Source: Acidobacteriota bacterium (GTDB lineage Bacteria; Acidobacteriota; Polarisedimenticolia; J045). Taken from it: a stretch of 61,375 nt of DNA. The translations under genes and the position numbers were made by a program. The notes below the pieces were generated by a model. It saw only the letters and a program-made list of their open reading frames with translations. It searched no databases and was not told the DNA's origin. Position 1 is the stretch's first letter. Every line of letters begins with the position of its first letter. The stretch lies in assembly GCA_017994815.1 (NCBI GenBank), contig JAGOJY010000002.1, forward strand, positions 136,001-197,375, read 5' to 3'. Below, in pieces: positions 55,422 through 61,375 of the stretch.

Positions 55422-56147
55422 TCACGAGCCCGCGTCGACGCGCAGCGCGATGGCGTCGTTGACGGTCACGCGCCGTCCCGCCGGCGGCGACTGCGCGGTG
55501 ACGAACCCCGCCGCGCCGGCCGGCTGGATCCCGACGCGGCGAAAGCCGGCCGCGCGCAGCGCGCCGGCCACCGCCTGCGCCGGGCGGCCGACCACGTCCG
55601 GCATGACGTAGGCGCGCGGAGCCGGCCCGGCGCTGAGCAGCAGGCTCGCGCTCGGCCCGGCCTCGGCCGGCGAGCCGGGCGACGGCGACTGGCCGATCAC
55701 GCGCCCGACCGGCGCCGCCGCGGGGACGTTCGCGACCGAGCCGACGGACAACCCGGCGGCGCGCAGCGCCAGCCGCGCCGACGGCAGATTGCCGCCGACC
55801 AGGTCCGGGACGGCGACCGCGGCCGCGCGCTGGTTGACGACCAGCCGCACGGTCCGCCCGCGCTTGGTGCGCGTGCCGGCCGCCGGGAACTGCTCGATCA
55901 CCGTGTCGGGGGGGCGCGCGGGGTCAGCGCGCCGGGCCGAGACCACGGACGACAACCCGGCCCGCGACAGCTTCTGCCCGGCCTCGCGCACCGCGAGCCC
56001 CGCCACGTCGGGGACACCGATCTCCGGGACGTGCATCGACAACCGCAGCGTCAGCCAACCCGCCAGCACGAACGTCAGCAGGATCGACAGCAACAGACCC
56101 GACACGACGAACACGCGTTCGAGGACGCGCCAGAGCCTCGACTTCAC
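55422..56147 (-). CDS. Membrane protein with three PASTA domains, no kinase
   Basis: 241 residues. A short basic N terminus, one membrane helix (about 13-38, VFVVSGLLLSILLTFVLAGWL), then three PASTA repeats: PEIGVPDVAGLAVREAGQ..., AVPDLVGGNLPSARLALRAAGL, and YVMPDVVGRPAQAVAGALRAAGF. PASTA domains bind peptidoglycan fragments. Unlike PknB there is no kinase domain, and unlike PBPs no transpeptidase. The GTG at 56147 overlaps the rsmB stop (GTGA). It could be a wall-sensing scaffold. The sequence between repeats carries VIEQFPAAGTRTKRG and VIGQSPSPGSPAEAG, the usual PASTA ends. Confidence 0.85.
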   Translation of the reverse strand: MKSRLWRVLERVFVVSGLLLSILLTFVLAGWLTLRLSMHVPEIGVPDVAGLAVREAGQKLSRAGLSSVVSARRADPARPPDTVIEQFPAAGTRTKRGRTVRLVVNQRAAAVAVPDLVGGNLPSARLALRAAGLSVGSVANVPAAAPVGRVIGQSPSPGSPAEAGPSASLLLSAGPAPRAYVMPDVVGRPAQAVAGALRAAGFRRVGIQPAGAAGFVTAQSPPAGRRVTVNDAIALRVDAGS

Positions 56148-57478
56148 GAAACCCGCCGCAACCGCGCCGCGACGAAGCCGTCCATGTCCTGCAGGTCGGG
56201 GCGCGTCGCCAGCACGGGCGGGTCGCCGACGACGACGTCGCGCGCCGCCTCGCCCAGCCACTGCAGAGGATCGGCCGCGGCGAAGCGCGGGTCGCGTGCG
56301 AGGAACGACTTCACCTGCTCGATCCCCTCCTCCGGCTCGAGGCTGCACACCGAGTACACCAGCGCGCCGCCCGGGCCGACCAGCTCCGCCGCGCGGTCGA
56401 GCATCGCCGCCTGGCGCTGCGCGCAGTCGGCGATGTCGGCCGGCTTGAGCCGGTGGCGCTTCTCGGGGCGGCGCCGCAGCGTGCCGGTGCCGGAGCACGG
56501 CGCGTCGAGCAGCACCAGGCCGAACGCCTCGCGCGCCAGCGGCGGGTGCAGCGCGTCGGCGAGGATCGACCCGGTGCGCCGCGCCGGCGCCCGCAGTGCG
56601 AGCACCTCGGCCAGCGCCGCGAGCCGCGTCGGGACCAGTTCGAGCGAGACCACGCCGCCCGGCGCCGCCTGCGCCAGCAGCGCGGCCTTCCCGCCCGGCG
56701 CGGCCGCGAGGTCGGCCACCGCGCGGTCGTCGGCCGGCGTGGCGAGCAGCGCCACCAGCGCCGCCGCCTCGTCCAGCAGCAGGAAATCGCCGCGCCGGAA
56801 CGCGTCGGTTTCCTGCGGCGCGCCGCGGCGGACCAGGAGCCCCCACGGGTGCCGGCGCGCGGGTCGCGTGTCGACGCCTTCGAGCGCCAGCGCCGCGGCG
56901 AGCGTGTCGCGGCCGCCGCGGTCGGGACGCGCGACGACGAACGGGCGCGCGGGCCGGTTGACGGCCTGCACGATCGCGAGCGCGTCGGCCTCGCCGAACT
57001 GCCGGGTCCAGCGGCGGACCAGCCACGCCGGGAGCGTCGCGCTCTCCTCCATCGGCGGCAGGTCCTTGGAGAACAGCTGGCGCAACACCGCGTTGACCAG
57101 CCCCGCGGGCCGCGGGCCGTCGATCGAGCGCAGCGCGTGCACGGTGGAGTCGGCCGCGATCGCGGCGGGCCGGCCGAGGAGCACCGCCTGCGCCACGCCC
57201 AGGCGCAGTGCCGCGCGCACGCGCGGCTGAACGCGCGCGAGCCCGCCGTGGACCTGCGGCGCGAGCACGCGGTCGAGCGCGCCCTGCCAGCGCAGCGTGT
57301 TCAGCACGAGGATGTGGAGGAAGCGGCGCTCGCGGGGGTCCGCCAGCGCGGCCTCGCGCGCCTGCAGCAGGCGGTCGGACCAGCCGCCGGCCTCGACCTC
57401 GGCCAGGATCCGGATCGCCTCCGCGCGGACGAGCGGGGAGCGCTCGATCGCGCCGGTTTCGCTCAGTCCTTCTGGCAT
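56144..57478 (-). CDS. rsmB: 16S rRNA (cytosine(967)-C5)-methyltransferase RsmB
   Basis: 444 residues. An N-terminal NusB-like helical domain (about 15-150) with RFLHILVLNTLRWQGALD, and a C-terminal Rossmann methyltransferase. SAM motif AAAPGGKAALLAQ, motif IV DAPCSGTGTLRRRPEKRHR, and motif VI YSVCSLEPEEG with the catalytic Cys. ATG 57478 overlaps the end of fmt by 16 bases. It is part of def-fmt-rsmB, a conserved order. Confidence 0.94.
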   Translation of the reverse strand: MPEGLSETGAIERSPLVRAEAIRILAEVEAGGWSDRLLQAREAALADPRERRFLHILVLNTLRWQGALDRVLAPQVHGGLARVQPRVRAALRLGVAQAVLLGRPAAIAADSTVHALRSIDGPRPAGLVNAVLRQLFSKDLPPMEESATLPAWLVRRWTRQFGEADALAIVQAVNRPARPFVVARPDRGGRDTLAAALALEGVDTRPARRHPWGLLVRRGAPQETDAFRRGDFLLLDEAAALVALLATPADDRAVADLAAAPGGKAALLAQAAPGGVVSLELVPTRLAALAEVLALRAPARRTGSILADALHPPLAREAFGLVLLDAPCSGTGTLRRRPEKRHRLKPADIADCAQRQAAMLDRAAELVGPGGALVYSVCSLEPEEGIEQVKSFLARDPRFAAADPLQWLGEAARDVVVGDPPVLATRPDLQDMDGFVAARLRRVS

Positions 57479-58413
57479 CGGGTCAGCCTCTCGCCGAGGA
57501 CCAGGTGCCGGCCTGCGAGCGCCGCGGCACCGCTCATGGGCCGTCCGCCGGACGGTTGGACGAGCCGCAGGCGCAGCAACTCGCGCCCGCCGCAGACGAC
57601 GTCCACCGCGTCGCCGGCGCGGCGGAGGACGAGGCCCGGGACCTCGCCCGGCGCAGTCTCGCCCAGGGGCTCCCCCTCCAGCAAGCGCAGCGTGCCCCGC
57701 GGCCCCTGGCAGACCACCGGCGGCCACGGGTCGAAGGCGCGCATGCGGCGCCAGATCCCGGCCGCGTCCCAGTCCCAGCTCACGAGACCCATCTCGGCGC
57801 GCAGCGGCGGGGCCCACGTGGCCAGCGCCTCGTCCTGCGGCACGCCGTCGGCGCCCTGCTCGACCCGCGCGAGCGTCTCCAGCAGGAGCCGCGCACCGAT
57901 GGCGGCGAGTCGCCGGCCGAGTTCGCCCGCGCGCTCGCCCGGCCCGACCGCGACCTCCTCCTGGAGCAGGACCGGCCCGGTGTCGAGCCCGCGTGCCATC
58001 TTCATCGTGGTGACGCCGCCGCGCGCGTCGCCGCAGAGGATCGTGTACTGGACCGGCGCCGCGCCGCGGTGCCGCGGCAACAGCGAGAAGTGCACGTTGA
58101 TCGCGCCGTGGCGCGGCGCGTCGAGCAACCGGCCAGGGAGGATCCGCCCGTAGGCGACGACGGCCAGCGCGTCCGGTTCGAGCCCCAGGATCGCGGCGCG
58201 CGCGGCCGGCCCGCGCAGGGTCTCCGGTTGGAGCACCGCGCCGATCCCCAGCTCGAGCGCCCGCCGCTTCACCGGCGGGGGGACCGGCCGCCGCGAGCGG
58301 CCGAGCGCCGCGTCGGGCGCGGTGACCACGCCGCGGACTTCGTGCGGCGACCCGGCCAGCGCTTCGAGCGCGGGCACCGCCCACTCGGGCGTGCCGAAGA
58401 AAACCAGCCGCAT
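57463..58413 (-). CDS. fmt: Methionyl-tRNA formyltransferase
   Basis: Formylates initiator Met-tRNA. 316 residues. N terminus MRLVFFGTPEWAVPALEAL, then SLLPRHRGAAPVQY in place of the usual SLLPRWRGAAPI, the catalytic Asn/His/Asp set in INVHFSLLP and GLDTGPVLL, and a C-terminal OB-like domain. ATG 58413 is preceded by TAGAAT six bases upstream and no Shine-Dalgarno. Follows def by 44 bases. Confidence 0.95.
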   Translation of the reverse strand: MRLVFFGTPEWAVPALEALAGSPHEVRGVVTAPDAALGRSRRPVPPPVKRRALELGIGAVLQPETLRGPAARAAILGLEPDALAVVAYGRILPGRLLDAPRHGAINVHFSLLPRHRGAAPVQYTILCGDARGGVTTMKMARGLDTGPVLLQEEVAVGPGERAGELGRRLAAIGARLLLETLARVEQGADGVPQDEALATWAPPLRAEMGLVSWDWDAAGIWRRMRAFDPWPPVVCQGPRGTLRLLEGEPLGETAPGEVPGLVLRRAGDAVDVVCGGRELLRLRLVQPSGGRPMSGAAALAGRHLVLGERLTRCQKD

Positions 58414-58419
58414 CGGGCG

Positions 58420-58425
58420 ATTCTA
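58420..58425 (-). promoter_or_regulatory. Candidate -10 element, leaderless fmt
   Basis: On the minus strand TAGAAT (5/6) ends six bases before ATG 58413 with no ribosome binding site between. The same arrangement is seen at lpxC and the radical SAM gene. Confidence 0.4.
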
Positions 58426-58457
58426 GATGATGCCGGGCCCCGCCGGGCCGCGGCCGG

Positions 58458-58988
58458 TCAGAGCGCGGCCGACTCCGGCCACTCCCCCTGCCGGCGCAGC
58501 CGCTCGATCTTGCGCAGCGTCAAGCGGCGCTTGAGCGGGGACATCCGCTGCAGGAACGTCACGCCGTCGAGGTGATCGAGTTCGTGGCAGATGATCCGCG
58601 CAACGAGCCCTTCGACCGTCGCCTCGACCGGCTTCATGTCGAGGTCGTGCGCCGTGTACCGCACGTGCGAAGGGCGTTCGATGTTCTCGAAGATGCCGGG
58701 GAACGACAGGCAGCCTTCCTCGCCGTCCTGGCTGCCCCAGGCCTCCACGATCCGTGGATTGACGAGGACGAGGAGGTCCTCGGGCCGCTCGCCCGCGCTG
58801 GGGTCGATGACGGCCAGGCGCCGCCCGTCCGCGACCTGGTTCGCCGCCAGTCCGACGCCCGGCTCGGCGTGCATCGTCTCGACCATGTCCTCGGCCAGGC
58901 GGCGCAGGTCGGCGTCGACCTCGGCGATCTCGGCGGTCGGCCGGGTCAGGACCGGGTGCGGGTACACGACGATCGGTCGCAGTGCCAT
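58458..58988 (-). CDS. def: Peptide deformylase
   Basis: Removes the formyl group from nascent proteins. 176 residues. All three motifs are present: GVGLAANQ (44-51), EGCLS (91-95, metal Cys93), and H135-E-L-D-H139 (ICHELDHLDG). ATG 58988 has GAGGG about seven bases upstream. It is upstream of fmt, its functional partner. Confidence 0.96.
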   Translation of the reverse strand: MALRPIVVYPHPVLTRPTAEIAEVDADLRRLAEDMVETMHAEPGVGLAANQVADGRRLAVIDPSAGERPEDLLVLVNPRIVEAWGSQDGEEGCLSFPGIFENIERPSHVRYTAHDLDMKPVEATVEGLVARIICHELDHLDGVTFLQRMSPLKRRLTLRKIERLRRQGEWPESAAL

Positions 58989-59219
58989 GACGAGCCCTCG
59001 TGCAGGGACCGTAACATCCGCGGGCGAAGTGGTCAAAGTCGGCGACCCACGCGGGTGACAGCCGTCCCCGCGAGGTGACGTTCGCCGGCTGAGGCGAAAG
59101 CGGTCCGTCCCCGCAACGCCAACGACACCAAGATGTTGCCTGTGGTCCCGAGGAGCAGGACGGCGGGGAACGGAAATTGCAGTCCTTGGGGCGAGGAAGC
59201 ACCAGAAGGAGGCGTCCCC
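58989..59219. other. Largest gap without a gene (231 bp)
   Basis: Divergent region between def and the FecR-domain gene. I see a 6-bp hairpin TTCGCC (59081-59086) / GGCGAA (59093-59098), direct repeats of GGTGAC, and AAGGAGG at 59206-59212, the ribosome binding site of the next gene. No convincing promoter on either strand and no open reading frame worth calling. Confidence 0.5.
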
Positions 59220-61375
59220 ATGAAGCAGAGACTCGTCACATCCGCCATCACGGCGGTGCTCGCCGTCACCGGGACCTGGATGGTCGGGCTCCCCGCGGCC
59301 CGCGCGCAATCCGCAGACGAGGACGCCTTCGCCTACGCCTACGACCCCGTCGCGGAGGACGTGCCCGCCGCCGAGGCCGCCGAAGTCGAGAGCGGCCCGT
59401 TCGCCCGCGTCCGGCACGCCGACGACGCGGTCCGCGTCGTGCGCGAGGACGGCTTCGCCGAGGACATCGACCAGAATGCGCCGATCTACCCCGGCGACCG
59501 CGTCGATTCGCGCGACGGTCAGCGGGCCGAGCTGCAGTTCCCCGACGGCACGCTGGTCCGCGTGGACGGCGGGACCACGCTCGACGTGGTCGCGCTGGCC
59601 GAGCCGGGGCGGCGCGGCATCGACACGGTGATCGGTCTGCGGCACGGCAGCATCTCGGCCGACGTCCCGGGCCAACAGGCGGGCGATTTCCGCATCGACA
59701 CGCCGTCGTGCTCGGTCTACGTGGTCGAGTCGTCGGTGCTGCGCGTCGACACCACCAGCGGCGACGAGGTCCGCGTCTCGTTGCAGCGCGGCCGCGTCGA
59801 GGTGGCGGGCGAGCGCGACTCGGTCGTGCTCGAGGGCACGCAGCGCACGCTGGTCCTGCCCGGCGGTTCGCCGCGCCGGCCGTGGAACTACAACGCCTAC
59901 GCGCGCGACTCGTTCGACGCGTGGGTGGCCCAGCGCGCGGGCGTGTACCAGGCGCGCCCGGGCCGCGAGTACAACGACCTCCCGGACGAGGTGCGCCCGT
60001 ACTACGACGAACTGTCGTACTACGGCGACTGGGTCTACGACGACGATTACGGCTGGGTCTGGGACCCCGAGACCGACGACAACTGGCGCCCCTACTACTC
60101 GGGCTACTGGTCGCCCGGCCCGTACGGGCCGGTGTGGGTCGGCTACGAACCGTGGGGCTGGTCGGTGTACCGCTACGGCCGCTGGGGCTTCAGCGCGCAC
60201 ATCGGTTGGTTCTGGGTCCCCGGGTTCGTGTTCCGCCCGGCGCACGTGTACTGGTACTACGGCCCGTCGTACGTCGGCTGGTGCCCGCTCGGTTACTGGG
60301 ACACGCCGGTGTTCTACGGCTCGTACTACTGGGGCCACCCGTGGTTCGACGGCCACCCCTGGGCGTTCATCCCCTACAACAACTTCTACTACACGCACGT
60401 GAACAAGATCCCGCGCCACCGCGTGCTTCCCGACCACCTCGGCCGCGGCGTGATCTCCCGCCGGGCGATGGTGCCGGTGCGCGACGGTCACGGCGGCCGC
60501 GGCGGCCGGGGCGTCGAGGTGCGCAAGCTGGCGCCCGACACGTACGAGAAGGTGCGGCGCGTCGCCGAGCGCCGCCCGGCGCTCGCGCGGCCGGTCAAGG
60601 ACGTCGACGTCCGCGCCGAGAAGAACCGCCCGACGCGGTCGTTCCGCGACGTCGAGAAGGTCGTGCGCGAGCGCAAGGACGGCTCGCGGGCCGTCCGCTC
60701 CCGCGAACCGGGCAGGGAGCAGGCCGTGCCGCCGCGCCGGACGAACCCCGGGTCCGCCGAGGCCGGGCGCGACAAGGGCACCGTGCGCCCGCGCACGGAG
60801 CGCGGCGAAGCGACCGCGCCCCGGGGCGGCACGCCCACGACGCAGCCGAAGCCGAAGGGCGACACGCCGGTGATCCGCGTCCGCCCCGGGTCCGAGAAGG
60901 GCAGCGGCGACAGGAAGACCGAGCCCGGTGGCGTCGCGCCGCGCACGTTCGAGCGGCGCAGCGGTCGCGCGCAGGCGGTGGCGCCCGGTTCGGGCGCCGT
61001 CGGCCAGGGCCGCGCCCCGGCCGACGGCGAGAGCGTGCGCCGGTTCTTCGGCCGCCTCGCCAACGAGGGTGCCGACAAAGAGAAGGGGGCGCCGCAGCGC
61101 GCGGCGCCCTCGCGTTTCCCGAAGCGCGGCGAAGAAGCGCGGGCGGACCGGCCGGCCTCCCGAGCGGTCCCGGCCCCGCGCGCGGAGCGCGGAACCGCGG
61201 ACCGCGGCGCTTCGCGCCCCAGCGCCGCGCCCGTCCCGCGCCGCGACAGCTCGCGCCCCAGCGCCACCCCCGCCCCGCGTCGCGACAACTCGCGGCCCAG
61301 CGTCGCCCCCGCGCCACGCGGCGAGAGCTCCCGGCCCAGCGCCGGCTCGGCGCCGCGCGGCAGCGCGAGCCGCGG
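59220..61375 (+). CDS. Large secreted FecR-domain protein (3' end outside window)
   Basis: At least 718 residues; the frame is open to the window edge. Signal peptide 1-30 (ITAVLAVTGTWMVGLPAARA, then QS). A FecR-like domain at about 60-215 (VRVVREDGFAEDI, GDRVDSRDGQRAELQFPDGTLV, IDTPSCSVYVVESSVLRVD). A Trp/Tyr/Gly-rich region at about 225-420 (DDYGWVWDPETDD, GYEPWGWSVYRYGRWG, PHPWAFI-like repeats) of the DUF6600 type. After 440 a basic Arg/Pro/Ser-rich tail ends in about 12-residue repeats (SRPSAAPVPRRD and variants). ATG 59220 has AAGGAGG seven bases upstream. Probably periplasmic or surface; role unknown. Confidence 0.85.
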   Translation, partial: MKQRLVTSAITAVLAVTGTWMVGLPAARAQSADEDAFAYAYDPVAEDVPAAEAAEVESGPFARVRHADDAVRVVREDGFAEDIDQNAPIYPGDRVDSRDGQRAELQFPDGTLVRVDGGTTLDVVALAEPGRRGIDTVIGLRHGSISADVPGQQAGDFRIDTPSCSVYVVESSVLRVDTTSGDEVRVSLQRGRVEVAGERDSVVLEGTQRTLVLPGGSPRRPWNYNAYARDSFDAWVAQRAGVYQARPGREYNDLPDEVRPYYDELSYYGDWVYDDDYGWVWDPETDDNWRPYYSGYWSPGPYGPVWVGYEPWGWSVYRYGRWGFSAHIGWFWVPGFVFRPAHVYWYYGPSYVGWCPLGYWDTPVFYGSYYWGHPWFDGHPWAFIPYNNFYYTHVNKIPRHRVLPDHLGRGVISRRAMVPVRDGHGGRGGRGVEVRKLAPDTYEKVRRVAERRPALARPVKDVDVRAEKNRPTRSFRDVEKVVRERKDGSRAVRSREPGREQAVPPRRTNPGSAEAGRDKGTVRPRTERGEATAPRGGTPTTQPKPKGDTPVIRVRPGSEKGSGDRKTEPGGVAPRTFERRSGRAQAVAPGSGAVGQGRAPADGESVRRFFGRLANEGADKEKGAPQRAAPSRFPKRGEEARADRPASRAVPAPRAERGTADRGASRPSAAPVPRRDSSRPSATPAPRRDNSRPSVAPAPRGESSRPSAGSAPRGSASR

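Overview
The window is a 61.4 kb piece of a bacterial chromosome with very high G+C (roughly 70% by eye). About 52 genes are packed so tightly that no gap without a gene exceeds 231 bp. I see no tRNA, rRNA, insertion sequence, integrase or CRISPR array. Lipid A synthesis genes (lpxA, lpxC, lpxD, fabZ), Skp/OmpH, BamD, LolCD and a TonB-like protein show a Gram-negative envelope with lipopolysaccharide. The [FeFe]-hydrogenase maturases HydEGF with the NADH sensor Rex point to anaerobic or microaerobic hydrogen metabolism. The gene content fits an Acidobacteriota-like or deltaproteobacterial/Myxococcota-like lineage, but I cannot fix the phylum from the sequence alone.

Region by region. (1) 1-5935, plus strand: translation and RNA decay genes infB (5' end cut), DUF503, truB, rpsO and pnp, closed by a strong terminator at 5963-5990; rbfA is missing from its usual slot. 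(2) 6037-7068: a stand-alone MshEN plus GAF-like protein. (3) 7159-23451, minus strand: a 16 kb co-directional envelope run. Read 5' to 3' it is tsaB-rimI fusion, psd, pssA, a secreted coiled-coil protein, lolC, lolD, clpC, ompH, lpxD, fabZ, lpxA, a Gfo/Idh/MocA dehydrogenase, a serine hydrolase, a TonB-like protein, rsmD and a LysM protein. (4) 23562-28235, plus: the stress/starvation trio prkA, yeaH (DUF444), spoVR. (5) 28401-31149: a small outer-membrane barrel protein, a REP-like palindrome, an AmmeMemoRadiSam-type radical SAM enzyme, and corA. (6) 31195-35645, minus: rex-hydE-hydG-hydF behind a recognisable promoter and a nested dyad. (7) 35794-40258, minus: lpxC-ntrY-ntrX, coupled by ATGA overlaps. 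(8) 40390-43058, plus: GAF protein and pncB. (9) 43205-47125, plus: GspG-like pseudopilin with a glycine-rich minisatellite, HD-GYP protein, lipoprotein, HAMP protein. (10) 47122-50967, minus: hslV-hslU, FN3-type lipoprotein, dapF. (11) 51068-53398, plus: hybrid histidine kinase. (12) 53473-58988, minus: def, fmt, rsmB, PASTA protein, rpe, thioesterase, bamD. (13) 59220 to the end, plus: large secreted FecR-domain protein, cut by the window edge.

Most genes are joined by 4-base ATGA or GTGA stop/start overlaps (14 junctions), so translational coupling is the rule. A second group (the MshEN gene, the radical SAM gene, lpxC, fmt) has a -10-like hexamer only 6-7 bases before an ATG and no Shine-Dalgarno, suggesting leaderless transcripts.

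The parts least explained by known families are the pseudopilin/HD-GYP/lipoprotein/HAMP cassette with its glycine-rich repeat insertion, the NtrX-like regulator that lacks the sigma-54 contact loop and is coupled to lpxC, the nested dyad before rex-hydEGF, and the stand-alone MshEN-GAF protein.
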